DNA from: Luidia sarsii
Lineage: Eukaryota > Echinodermata > Asteroidea > Paxillosida > Luidiidae
DNA length: 64,000 nucleotides
Assembly (NCBI GenBank): GCA_949987565.1
Contig: OX465111.1
Span: 13,630,276 to 13,694,275, forward strand
Direction of reading: 5' to 3'
Shown here: positions 1 through 34,277 of the stretch, piece by piece
Position numbering within the stretch: the stretch's first letter is position 1
How the letters are laid out: the number at the start of each line of letters is the position of its first letter
The notes under the pieces: model-generated
What the model saw: only the letters and a program-made list of their open reading frames with translations
What the model was told of the DNA's origin: nothing
Database searches by the model: none
Position numbers and translations under genes: made by a program

Positions 1-377
1 AATAAACCTTCACTAGAACTAAACAACAAAGTACATGCCAAGCAAACTCATAGCTGCAGTGTTTAACCACAACACAAACTACACTTCATTGGCGGACAAG
101 TGGAATGGTCAGGACCTTTCTCAAAGAGAAAGAGAAAGATCCTTTGAGAAAGTCCCTGCTAGGATTGAAACATCAGGCCCTCCAAATTGTTGATACTCAC
201 TTTTTGGTCATTTTATTCGTCAGCAACATTTTTGACCATTAGGATATCAATGTGTCTCTGAAGGTCATGCTGACTGATACGTAAACACATTTACCGGCCA
301 AGAATGGAGTGAAATGCTATTCTAAATAAATATGACAGTGAATCCGAGGCCAGAACAAACACACGGTCCCCACTCAC

Positions 378-21781
<21,404 letters not shown>

Positions 21782-22000
21782 CCTTGCCTGCTCAGTTGGG
21801 AATAACTAAAGCGACGCTAAGAACCGCCGAAACGAGTTTTTCCCCGAGGATGCCGAAGATTTTCGCCGATAAATCCTCTGGTACGAGCCCAGCAAGAACG
21901 ACGGGTAGTTCGTTCGCAAATCAAAGATGGCGTCGATGTGCCAAGAAATACGATGAATATGTAAATGAGGCTGACCATGAAAACAACCGCGCAGCGCAGC
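21782..22000 (-). promoter_or_regulatory. PRRC2: Probable PRRC2 5' UTR exon and promoter
   Basis: On the minus strand a CpG-containing stretch ends in a consensus donor (CAAGG|GTAAGC, donor at 21781-21776). The PRRC2 start codon sits just after an acceptor at 17494, so a 5' UTR exon of about 200 bp followed by a 4.3-kb first intron is the simplest model. GACGCCATCTTTG at about 21924-21936 (minus sense) fits a YY1 element, often found just inside the 5' UTR of housekeeping genes. The start site is not determined; the upper boundary is a guess. Confidence 0.42.
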
Positions 22001-23332
22001 AGCTGTGCAACTGTGAGCTTTGCACGACGGACATGGGCACGAATGTGAATAATAATGAGAACAAAATGCACGGGACTCCATTTTCATGATATTATTAAAT
22101 TTGTGGCCAAATTACGAACCTCTTATTTATTCACTGGGTGAGCCCCTTAAATTTTTTGGCTCTTGGATAGGCCTCGGCTCAGTCGGCTATCTCCAGGGCT
22201 GATACGTGATGACTGGGGCAATAGTTTCGATGTTCTGAATAAGTCGACACCAGGAACTACATCTTTATGATAAGGGGGCAACTTTAACCCCCTACCCTTT
22301 TTTTCGTATTCAGTGCATCGGATATTAAAATTATATATAAAACGCACATAAATGTAGCATAGATATTTATCGCAGAGGCGCCAAAGCAGCCCATAGGGCC
22401 TCTAGTACTTTACCACACACCACATAATGACATGATTCTACCAATTCATTCTCCTCAGTACTTTAGTACGTTAGCTTAGTTTTGCTATTCATGTTTCAAA
22501 TTATTTTTGGACCCCGTTGGTAGGTGGGGAACATCGCAAAGCCTTGGCTTGTGTTAACACTAAAAGCATGTATGAATATTTAATTTCTATTCACATCTGG
22601 GATCGGCTTGTCTCAAAATATTCGATATAACATGCAAGAAAAGAAACTCTCAATATGTAAAAGGGCCTGATATGTGACTACCCTGGTACTAGTGGTAGGT
22701 GGAACCTCCATGGTAGTACTGCCTTCGAGAAAGATTATTTTTTCATGTCAGAAAATTGCATCTCCAGAAAATTGCATCTACAGTATTTCTTTCTATTATC
22801 ATTTCCCTTTGAGCACATGCCCTCACGAACTGGAAGTGCAGTCCCCTTTAACAGCTGTAGCCAAACCCACTGGTTACGTCTGCATGTAACTCACTGGCAA
22901 GGGGTTGCGGCCGCAGTTATAGGCTAGCGAGCAGCTTCCACGAACACAATGAAAACGGGAAACAAGGGATCCCGTGTGGCTGCGAATTACACGGGTATTA
23001 TTATTATGGCTAGCTGCTATATAGTATGTAGCGACTGCAGACCGCTGTGGAACCGAGGGCACTTTTCAAGATGTAGCCCATGCAAGTACATGTACATGTA
23101 CATCTATACACGTGTGTACGTACGTTCACGCGCGTCCGATAGGAGACACGAACACCATGTTTATGAATTATTCATGAGCATCTGCATATCAAAGACGTCA
23201 TAGTTTTTCACTCACCAAGCGTTCTGTTTACACAAAACTAGTATGTTCTATGCTGCGATCTTTAATGAAATAATGTGCTCACAGTAAATAGGGAAGGGAA
23301 CAAAAACCAAACGTCACATTTTTTCAGAATTG
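22001..23332. other. Short intergenic gap between CIZ1 3' end and PRRC2 promoter
   Basis: Head-to-tail gap of about 1.3 kb. No gene recognised. It has scattered ACATGTACATGT-like motifs near 23085-23100 and no recognisable repeat family. Confidence 0.35.
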
Positions 23333-23664
23333 TTTATTAAAATGGGGCTCTCCATCACATTTAACTCGAAACAAAAGGTGAACTGTACAGCATGGCAACC
23401 TACATTTGAAGATAAAAAATTGCATTAACCTAAAACTATAAACAAACAAATATGGCAGAAAAATTTGTCAGAATACCTATTTTTTAACACTTAAGGTATT
23501 CTAGATAAAGGAAAGAAATCAAACAAGGGTGTTTTTTAACTATGAATTAATTAAAGACTAAAGAGAAGAGAAAGTTTTACTTGACCAGGATTCAAATCTA
23601 TTTCAATTAAATCTCAGCACAAAAACTTGACTTCTTTGGATGCCCCATGTAAGGGTTTGATAGC

Positions 23665-23735
23665 TTTGGTGGTAGAGCTGTGGAACATTCAAACATGTGG
23701 GTTCGAGTCCAAGTCCAGTCAAATTCACTGTGATC
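23665..23735 (+). repeat. tRNA-like SINE fragment
   Basis: GGTTTGATAGCTTTGGTGGTAGAGC (A-box-like) and GTGGGTTCGAGTCCAAGTCCAGTC (B-box-like), related to 12468-12546. No complete cloverleaf. Confidence 0.5.
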
Positions 23736-24779
23736 TCATAAACTGTTCAAAGGTTTGGCAAAACACTGTATGGATGTAACACTGTAAATGTGTCCAGTAC
23801 TGTCCACATATTAAGCATAGATTAGGAGTGAGCCTTCGACTGGCAACCCCATTTTTTATGAGGATAGCATCCCAAGTTTTACTGCTTTGGGATGTTTGGC
23901 TACAGGCTAGGGGTTCTTATTTAATCTAATCCAACAAAACCATTTAACACAATAACTTTTACATGTGACTTGGGAAAAGAAGTGATCTGTTGACAAAACA
24001 AAATGGAGTGACAAATACAATCAGTCACAAATAATAGCAAAAGACAATATAATCATTTAATTTGATGGAAAAACAGAACAATGTATGTGACTGTTTTGTA
24101 AGGTTATTCCAACAAGATGCTTAAATCACTAGCCTTGGTCCTGCAATCTAGTGTTAATGTAGAGTCTTGCTGAATACAAAGGGTTTGAAGCCATGTTACA
24201 CTACTCCCCCCTCCAAAAACGATCATTACAACTTTGATCAAGACAAAGGATGTAAGATTCCTACACAGGTCAAATAGAAATAGCATGTTTCTTATAATGC
24301 AATTCTTTTTAATTAACCTTGAATGAACTACCTATAAAAAGTTGGGGCAAAAGAGGACGCTCTGATATGTTCAATTTTTGACTGATGCTGAAAATGTAGT
24401 AACCAAGAGACGATCTATGATTTCACAGTGTGGACTTCAGAAACAATCCATTTGGGGTCATTCTGTTTTTCGGAAGGTGCCTGGTACGATGGAAAGGTCA
24501 GGCCCCCCATTCTTTTTCTTCAAGATTTCAATCCATTTTTGTGCAAATATTTACAGTGAAATGAAAATATGTACTATGGTTAGCGGTGCACACAGATGTA
24601 ACTGTTCATCCAGTTCACGTCCCTGCCAATGATAAAATGCTGTGGTGCACCAAATGGTTCACTACCCCGTCGAACACAGACGAACAGACAATTGTGCAAT
24701 TCAATGAGGGTTTGCCCTGCTGGACGTAATTAGCACTGAATACTCAGTGCTTTGCCCGATGCCTGATGAACAAACGTAA

Positions 24780-24862
24780 GGCTGCTGAGGCGGAATCCAA
24801 AACCGCAACTCCTGCTTTCTGGTGCAGACTCTTAACCACTGAGCTGGTCAAGGTCGTGTGGT
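24780..24862 (-). repeat. Dispersed repeat shared with 48980-49065
   Basis: CCGCAACTCCTGC, GTGCAGACKC, CACYGAGCTGGTCAAGGTCGTGTG blocks occur in the same order at both places. In minus sense this looks like a tRNA-related repeat. Confidence 0.5.
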
Positions 24863-25442
24863 GGATTCAAATTTTGTATAGACAAATGTGTACACTCTGA
24901 ATAAAGCCGTTGCTTCAGCCTAGCTTGGACAAATAGCCCAAGCCCCTAGGCTAGAGGAAATAAACACAAATGAAGCAGTTTAGCAAAATGTGAACCAAAA
25001 CAAAATCCAGGCATAACCACAGAACAGGCATTATATCTGATATGATACAAAATGCGCTACACACTGACAGGATACAGCGCTGTGTGACAGATAAGAGTGG
25101 AGTGGTATGATGTCCTTCTCGCTTCCACATATATCAGTTGCATAGGCAAGGCCGGGTGCTAGAGTGGTCTGTCATCTGATCGAAAGAGAGATAAAACAAG
25201 AAGGGACAAAATGAAAAAAGTGCAGTAGCTTTTAGTGAAACATCTCTCCTCCAACAAAAATTAATAGAAATAGTATAGGAAAACCTCGTCCAAAATTATA
25301 CTATGTGCATTCACTATTGTTCTGTCAAACAATTTGCCCCTGAAATATCAGTGTGTATCAGTGTGATTGAGGCAAGGGATGTGTTTGCATGAGCAGTGAG
25401 CATACCTGGATAAGGGGATCCGTCTGGCATCAATGCGCTGGG

Positions 25443-25514
25443 CTAGTTGTTGGTCTGATCACCATTCTGGTCTGAAGCCACCTCACCCTCAGTGTACTTC
25501 CTCTTCAATTCGGT
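25443..25514 (-). CDS. CIZ1: CIZ1 coding exon 12 (stop)
   Basis: Short last exon TELKRKYTEGEVASDQNGDQ then TNN and stop TAG at 25445-25443. Acceptor TACGCTAG. Vertebrate CIZ1 has a longer C-terminal tail after the matrin finger, so this protein ends early relative to it, or an alternative last exon exists. Confidence 0.72.
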   Translation of the reverse strand, partial: TELKRKYTEGEVASDQNGDQTNN

Positions 25515-26036
25515 CTAGCGTAAAAAAACAAAGGTAGGGCAGATACAGAAACATTGAAGACATATTGAATTAACCAAGCCTCGGGTTGAATGTTCTAGCA
25601 CTCTAGCACCAGAGCTGCATGTGACTAGCCCTTAGATGGGGCCTCCAATGAGTCATCTATCTTTGCTTCGGTGGGGACACCAGTCAGAGGAATTTGACCA
25701 ACAAATGCAGAATATCTTCAGGAATCATGCCTCCTTTTAAATACAAGGAAACAACAATCGGTTGCAAACCAATTCATCAATCAATCAATGAACTGACCAA
25801 TTCATGAATTAAAACTAGCAACCAGAATTCTATTAAAATAGTTCTTGATCAATCAATTGATTGATTAACCAACTGATCAATTTATCAATCAATTGATCAA
25901 TCAATTGATCAATCAACTGATCAATCAATCAAGCAATCATAAAACAATTAATCAACCAAATCATATACCAATAACCAATACATTAAATCAAGCAATCAAT
26001 CATCCAATCAATCATCCAATCAATTTATCGATCAAC

Positions 26037-26072
<36 letters not shown>

Positions 26073-29000
26073 GAACCCCTTCGATTGATCAATTAATTAA
26101 TAAATCAATCAATCAACCAGTCAGTCAACAAATCAACCAACTGATCAATCAATCAATCAACCAAAATATCAATTGATCAATCAATCAATCAGCCAATTAA
26201 TCAATCAGTTAATCCATCCAATTCGCCTCACCTTGACAGCCTGGAAGTGGCCCTTGCCTCGGCAGTGGCTCTGGTTGGCCTTGCTGGAGGTCAAGAACTT
26301 GTGGCACAGTTTGCAGAAGAAGCCAGTGACTGGTATCAGATACTCCTCACCTGCTCAAGGTTCAGGGGGTCAAAGGGTTAGGGGGTCAAAGTGTTAGAAG
26401 TCAAAGGCAGAAGAGTAAAGCACAGTGCTAACCTCAGTCAAATCGGAGGCCCACACAATCATGTGGCACATCTACCGTTAAAGCAAGTCACCATATCAAA
26501 TAGACTGTCAGTGTCATAAAACAGTGGCCCTAATCTTCACAAAGCAGGTAAGTCATCTTCCATGCTGGCAGACGGGGAATCTATGCAGTGTCCAAACTCT
26601 AGAGCATCCAGTGGCAATATACCAGACTCCAGACAGTGTGATAGATCTCAAGGCAGTATAGTCTGGTACCCCGCATTCATTCTTCCACCACTGTCCAACT
26701 ATCATGAAGCCCTAGGCGAGACTGTATGTGCTGATGACTTTTAGAGAAATGTGTTGGAAAGCAGTTATATATCACATCATAATGTGTTTGTATTACAAAA
26801 GGCAACCAAATCGGGAGGAAAAAAAAGGTAAAAAAAACAATAGCTCCAAGCTGGGCGTTGGACACAAGAGCATTAACACGCCTGTCATATTTGACCTGGG
26901 CAGGTCAGCAACCAGATTAGGACAAAGAAGAAGATACGCAGCAGATGAGGTCAACTTCAGTTCTGAAAACTTTTGACTTTGAGCAAGATTTACTCTTTCC
27001 AATATTCACAAACGCCATTCTGCGCATAAAAGACAACAGCCAATTTCATCTGAAAACTTCTCGAGATGCCAACGAGTGAAACCGGGACAAGGTGTCAATG
27101 AGAAGTCTGACAAGAGGGGGGGGGGGAGTGAGCAGTTTGTCTCTGTGGACAACTTCCCCGCAAGAGGCATGCCTGCCTGCCTGCCTGCTTGGTTTAGAGA
27201 TCTGTACTGTGTCGCAACTACGGCTAAGCCTCAATCCTAGACAGCAAGCGACTGAGACTTGGACAAGGGTGTCTGTGTCTAATTCCAATACCAGTGAATC
27301 TCAAGAGGATTCAGCGACAAACGTAACGTGCAGTGAGTGATGGAGAGAGATTTGGAGGATCCCCAATTTAATCGGGGGGTCATGAAAACCAAGGAGACCT
27401 TTTTGGTGGATTTGCTCGAGGAGAGACAGCGGGGGTGTGGCAGCCTCAACTGGAAGACCAACTGGGTTCATTTTATCACAAAAGTCACAAAATTAACTTG
27501 GAAATTGCTACAAAGCCGAAACAGTGGTAGCTTAAACATGAGAGGCCCGCCTTCACTGTGGTTTAGAAAGGGATGAAAGGTTGTGAAATTGGTGGGAAAC
27601 AGGGGAGAAAAAAAAAAGGGCAAAGGAAAAAAGAGACTGTGGGTAGAAGGCAGAGCCATGGTTTACTCATGCCATGGACCTTGAGGGAATCAGAAATGTG
27701 ACGAGAAAAAGATGAAGTGACCGTTCTGGAGCTGTATATTCTTGGTGTTTTTTTTTTAAAGAATGAGTCTTTGAAAGCAGGAGAGAACTCAGGAAGAAAA
27801 AGGAGTGAAAGAGGTTGAAGAGATGAAGCCGGACAGGAAAGTAAGCGGGAGTAGTGTGGGAGAGAGAGAGAGCACCTACCAACAGATTTGTTGGGGTCAA
27901 AACTGAGCGTTGCAAGGTCTTCGTAGGTCAAGGTTTTCTTGGTCGGCTTGGCAGTCTCTGAGGTGGCTTCTTCCTGCTTCTCGCCCCCCGAGCCCGCGAC
28001 AAGGTTGGGGGTCTTGGAGGTCAAATCTGCCTCCCCATCATCTCTGACGCTGGCCTCCGACAAACCAACCTGATCTGAGTCGACCCCTTTCTCCTCAGCT
28101 GCCCCGGCCTCGCTCGGAGGAGGCTCCTCCGATTCCGCTGCCGCTGCCATCTCTGGCTTCTCGGGGGCCTCGGGCGACGCCTCGCTGGTGGTTTTGGCGG
28201 ACAAAGAAGGCTCGTCGTCGTCGACAACAACGATCACAGCGGTCTCGGCATCGGCCGCGCCGGACTCGTCCTCGGAGGACTTGATCTCGATCGAGGCTGG
28301 CGCCTCTGCCGGAGGCGCCTCGACAGGCTCGGAAAGAGAGAGCTTAGAATCTGCCTCAGCAGGCGGAGGGGCGCCATCCTCCTGGGAGGGATCTGCCGGT
28401 GCCGGAGGCTCATCATCGCCTGCCGCCGCCTCAGCCCCTCGATCGGGGGCCGGCTCGGTGGCCTCGTCGACAACCTCAACAGAGGGCGGAGCGGAGAGTC
28501 CCCCGGCGTTGGCCGCCGGAGACTCTCCGCCGTCGAGGATGATGACAGCGTCCTCTTCCTCCTTGTCCTGACTCTCCGTTTCCTGAAGGGGACACGAAGA
28601 AAACCTCACAGAAATCAAAGCGATAGTTTAAAGGAATTCCCCATTCTTGCCTGAAAAAAGTGTCAGCCTTTATACTACCTTTTGGGTATATATTTTTTTG
28701 GGGCAAAGGTAAAGATATAGAAACCACTCAAAAAGAAAACTGAAAAGGGAGAAGAAAACTCAGTTACTGAATCAAGTTCGAGACGTGTAGGGGCAGTGGG
28801 ACTTGCTGACCTCGACACTATGAAGCGACAGGATAGGGAATGGCACATTTGATTAGATCGTTTATCTACACAAGGAAATGCAAGTGAGAAGTGCTTAGGG
28901 AAAAAGTTTCTCAGACATCAGAAGCCTTGATATTCAACCTCTTCACTCTCTATTGACACAAAGGCCAGTTTCAGTACTTCCAAGCACAAGGGAAGTTTTC

Positions 29001-32000
29001 TCAACACAGAAAAATCTGAAGGGAAAACTGCAGTATCTAGTGCAAGAAGTGAAAAATAAATAAATAGTCCAATCTAACAGGAATAGGATTCATACTGTGC
29101 TCGTCAAGGTATCAATTGAGACAAAATCACTATAAGAGCTATGTTGAGTATTTTGTCTGTCAGTATGGGGTGCAGTACCCGGTCATGGGATTGTTAGTGT
29201 TTTATGGGTTGATTTTGTCCATGGTTGATTTTGTCTACATTACTACCGGTACTTCCAGATTTTCAATACAGATTCTGACAATTCAGACGAAAATGAAAAT
29301 GAAAGAAAATGAACATTGCTGAGAGGTACAAGTCTCCTCGGAAGACCATGCACCATTGCTTAAGAAAAAAAATGAACGTCTTCAAGTCAAGAGATGAAAT
29401 AAGTAAAGCAACAAATAATGCAAAGATGGGGCATGAAACGTTCCCAAGACCATCAAGAATTAACCTTAGTATTTCATCGAACCAGAAACGTTTTCTTTTT
29501 TTACAAGACCGAAGTTAAAACTGACTGGCACTACAGTGTGTATAAGATAGAAAGAAGTGATTTCTCCACTATGAAAAAATGTATTGTCACAATCAAAGAG
29601 GACTGATGCTGAATTCAATGGCCTCAGAGACCTGCAGTCCATAGTTACTGTCAAGCCCTGCCAATATAAAGCAATGGATTCTTGTAAGTGTAGAGATCGT
29701 AAGAAGGGTCTGCATCGGACTAAATGATGAATGACCAAAACAAATACTGACGACAGACTGACTACTGACCAATATTAAACACATAAGTGCCTGAGGCTGC
29801 CTGATGTTTTGATCCAAGCAGGACCGTTTTCAAAGGCAGAATGACAAGGACAGAAAAAGATAGGAAGGGAATGGAGGAGAAAGATATGAACGACTGAAGA
29901 CAGACCAAGGAGGAAAGTTGGTTGGCAGACTAGGGAGAGATCAGAAGGAAAGGCAAGAAGTAGGCAAGGGATTTAAGAAGGGAAGATCAAAGCGAGGAAA
30001 GGGAGAAGCTAAGGAAGTGAAACACAAAAGGATTATTAGTAAAATGTGACAGCTTCTGTTGTTGGACTAAGCCCCTTCTTTTGTATAAAATGCTCTCTGC
30101 AACTTGACATCATCCACTCAGGGTTCTCGTCGGCCATCTTGGAAGCATTCTAGCCCCAGAGCTGATGTTTTTTATTCTTAGGTTTCTCAAGCGAGCAAAG
30201 GAGCTGTGAGTAGACACCACAGCATAAGCCAGTGCGTCATGGATACCACTGGGCCAGGAATCGGTCAAAGCTATAAAGCAAGTCTGTCATGAAGTACACT
30301 TTGTTACGGCGCGTACTGCAGTAGCTCGCATCCACAGTTGGTTCCCAGTCGTCTTCCTGCCAATGGGGAGAAGACATGCTGCAAGAAAAGACTGGGTACC
30401 AGACGGGCTCTCCTTGGGGGCTGCACTCGCTCGCAAGGGATGACGCACATGGTGTCACTACAAACCTCTTTCATCATTACAGTCTCCTGACAACAGACAG
30501 AGCATACCACAGTTCCTCCCAGAACTGTACATTCACTAAAGAGATCATTTGTACAGGGTGCTACCTTAAGGCCAATTTACACAGGCCCGTGGTAACAGAA
30601 AGCAGCAATGTCGCGCGGTAGTTTACGTTTACAGAGGAGCAGACCTTGCTCGCAATTCACGCAAATGACATTCTCAAAATACACAGGAGTGGAAACCTGC
30701 TGAACATTTGGGCAAATGACACTCTCCAAAGACAACTTTGCTGTACCCAAGGAATCAAAAGCTTCTTCAAGAAGCTCTCTCACTTCTGATCCAGGCGAGA
30801 AGATTGCGTCTCAAGCGAAAGAGAAACCAAAGCATTTGATTGGTCGGCACGCGCAGTGTCTATAGAAAAATCCTCCCAGTTTCTCACTCCAGTAGTTTGG
30901 CCTCTCCAGATGTAAACATACAAACAGAACACTGAGTCTGTGTGTCCAATGTTTTTGACCACACGGAATTCATCGCTCGCGTGCGTAAATAGGCCTTAAA
31001 GCACAATTCCCGAAGTCATTTCAGCGATCTCAAAATTTAGTGGGCCTGATGTTTCGATCCCAGCAGGACCTTTCTCGAAAGGTCCTGCTAGGATCGAAAC
31101 ATCAGGCCCACTAAATTTTGAGATTTGCATTTTGGTAATTTCAGTCAGTAAGCAGTTTGCAAAATTTTTGTTGACAGAGAAATCCTGGCCATATTTCAGC
31201 TTCTGTCCTAGACTCACTGGTGGTTTGCTCATCTCCTCGACCACCACGCATTCCACCTGGCTTGCCTCCTCAACAACTTCAGCGTCATCGTCAAAGCCCA
31301 CGGCATCCACCGTCACAAAGTTCTCCTCGTCGGTGCCAGATTTGTCCTTGAGTTGTTTGTCCCTCAGCTGTGAAATGCAAAATCACACACACACACACAC
31401 ACACACAAACAAACTATGAGCTTAAAGAAGGACTTAAAAATATAATGCATAATTTTCTGGGGAATTTCCCTGTAAAGTAAAGGCAGACCTTTTTCACACC
31501 ACAACAACTTATTGGAAAAATCCTGAAGAGTAATTGTGGATCTTTTCAGACTACAACTAAGTTAACAGGATCTTTTTCCTATTGATCTTTACCCCCTAGA
31601 TAAGATTTCTAGGAGGAAGTACAGAGTGGAAGGATTGCAGTGACACCATGTATATATCTATCATCTCTTTTTAGAGCCACACTCCATCTCACAAGAGTTA
31701 ATATACTTGGTGTCATTGTAAAATATCTACTTAACCCCTTTAATCCTGTACCGACTCCCTGCTCTTCCTTTTTCTGTCATCCACATCCATCCTTTCTCCC
31801 CCTTCACATCCGTTTTTGTCCTTGGCATTCTGGGATCAAACATCGAGCCCTTTCAATTCTGAGGATTTGAATTTTGGACCTTAGAGTAAGTAGGCAGTTT
31901 GCAACTTTTTAGTAATTCTCTGCAAAGATGATTTTTCCTTTCCTCATTCCCGGCGAGACTCATTTGGAGCACCCACCTTCTTGTGAGACTCCTCCTTGCA

Positions 32001-34224
32001 GTGCTGGACGTACCGCTGGGACGTCTTGAAGCTCTGATCGCAGGCACTGCAATGGGGCTTGAACTTCTTCTTGGCATCCTTCAAAACGAGGACAACGCAA
32101 TAGCATCAGGACAATCGTACAGGGACATTTCTTTCAAATGCATGTGAGTGAACGTACACGACGAGGTTATGATTTGAATCCAAAATAAGAAACAGACCAA
32201 CAAATGAGGCACGGATACTTGACAGAGTTGAAGAGCTGAGGACTGGCATGCTAGAAAGATTAGTGGGGAGGGGATTTGTTCATGATGCCTAAGTAGGCAT
32301 TGACTAACTCTCTATGCTCTAGACTTAGTAGTAGTAGTAGAATAGGGTCATTGTATCCACACAGTTCCTGGTATCAGTCAGCAGAATGCAGGCACTGTTG
32401 TTCATGGAATGGCCCACTGTGTACACTCTGAATAAGGCAATTGTAACCACACAGCTGTGACTGACAAGAGACCCCCCTTCTGTGGGCAGTGGAACTAGAC
32501 TGAGTTTCCCCGGTCATGAAGCTGTTTAAAGTCGGCATGGATGCTTTCTTTGCAATGACGTGTTTGAGGGAGGAGTTCACCAGCTGGTGCCAGCCTACCT
32601 TGTGAGTATCGGTCTTGATGTGGTCAAAGCGGTCTCCGCGATAGTATCTGTGGCATTCTCGGCAGTACCGCTGATTGGATCTGTCAAGTCAAAAACCAAG
32701 AAGTCCAAAAATTAAACAGGTATCAGCAAATTCACCTTTCCAAAATCATTCCCGACGTTTCGTTCCTAGCAGGACCTTTCTCAAAGGCAGAACGACAGGG
32801 ACCAAATAAATACGAAAGGGACCCATTGTGCTCTGTCTGTCATCCATGTCCCTGTGACTCTCCCCTTCCTATTTGTTTTGTCCCTGTCATTCTGCCTGTG
32901 AGAAAGGTCCTGCTACAATCAAAACTTCAGGCCCATTACATTATTGGTTTGATAATTCAGTCCACTATGAGACAATTTGTGTCATTAACGGTTGGTGATA
33001 CAGCGTTGGTCAAGCCGTGATACACTATCGATTAGTGATACATCAGGCATTGCCTGATGTATCACTAATCAGGAGTTGCCTGATGAAGGTTAGCAGTTAG
33101 CAACCAAAACGTCGCTTCTAGCAACGACACATCGCGTGACTTTGATCACCCTTCTAATTGTCTACACCACCGCGATGAACAACCCTTTCATTTCTATTTA
33201 ATCAGGCATTGGTTGTTGCATTTTCAGTTGTAGCAATGGGTATCTTATCACAGGATTTCTCCTTTATTTTACCACTGACCTCTGGTCATTGGGAGTATTG
33301 CGGTTCCCCATGCCACCAGTGCTTCCACCACCACCACCACCGCCGCCGCTACCTCCACTGCCACCAACGCCACTGCCCCCGCTGCTGCCGTCCAGCTTGC
33401 TGAGGTAGTTCTGGGCCTTGAGGCGGGCCCTGGCCTGGTCACTCTGGAATGTGGCCACCTCCCGGATCTTCTGCATGGCGTCCAGGTGGCTGGTGCTCGT
33501 CATGTGGTTCTGGTACAGCTGCACGGCGAGAGGGGGGCAAGGGGGGGGAGGGATTAACGGGTCAGGGTACCAGACAAGACGTGCACAATGTGGAGGGAAC
33601 AGAGGTTTTAAAGATTTCTGCGGCAATTCACAGAGTTGAATTTTTAAAACTTCATCTAAACCCATTTCCCATCCATCCATCCATCGCCACTTCCTTTCCT
33701 CGAGGTAAGCATTTTGCATTTGACTTGTGTGCAAACAATTCTGGTGCTCAGCACAAAATACAGATTGAACTGCCAACCAGATGTTAATAGCCCTCACACA
33801 TTGTAAATCAAACTTGGGTAAACGTTGTGGAAATCTGGGGTTTCAGGTAGGGTTAATTTGGGGTTTCTTGCTTCTGGAGGGTTCAGCAATGCTTTCATGG
33901 TTGAGCAAATTTTGGTGCTTAAAAGTGTCTGCATGGTTTGGGCCAATTTCATAGAGCCACTTAAGCACATAATGTCACGATCATTTTGCCAACCCAAACT
34001 TCACTTTTGATGCTGAGTAAAGAACAGTGGAACACAAGTCAGAAACAGTTGAATGTCTACACGGGGAAGACTTTTCACGCTAAGCAGATGTTCATGCTTA
34101 AGCGGCTCTATGACATAGGGCCCAGGTCTCAACATCCACAGTCCCTTAGGTCACACTTCTCACCTTGATGCTACGGCAGGGGAAGCTGCAGACATGGCAG
34201 AACCAGGAGTCCTCATCGTCTTCT

Positions 34225-34277
<53 letters not shown>

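Larger units (their letters stand above)
23333..25442 (-). other. CIZ1: Probable CIZ1 3' UTR
   Basis: No coding potential. An AATAAA hexamer (minus sense) at 23338-23333 is a possible poly(A) signal about 2.1 kb after the stop. The stretch contains tRNA-like repeats at 23668-23735 and 24780-24860. The end point is a guess. Confidence 0.3.

Noticed and set aside
23333..25442. Additional coding exon downstream of the CIZ1 stop
   Set aside because: No open segment with matrin-finger tail similarity or good splice sites; the stop follows an in-phase exon.
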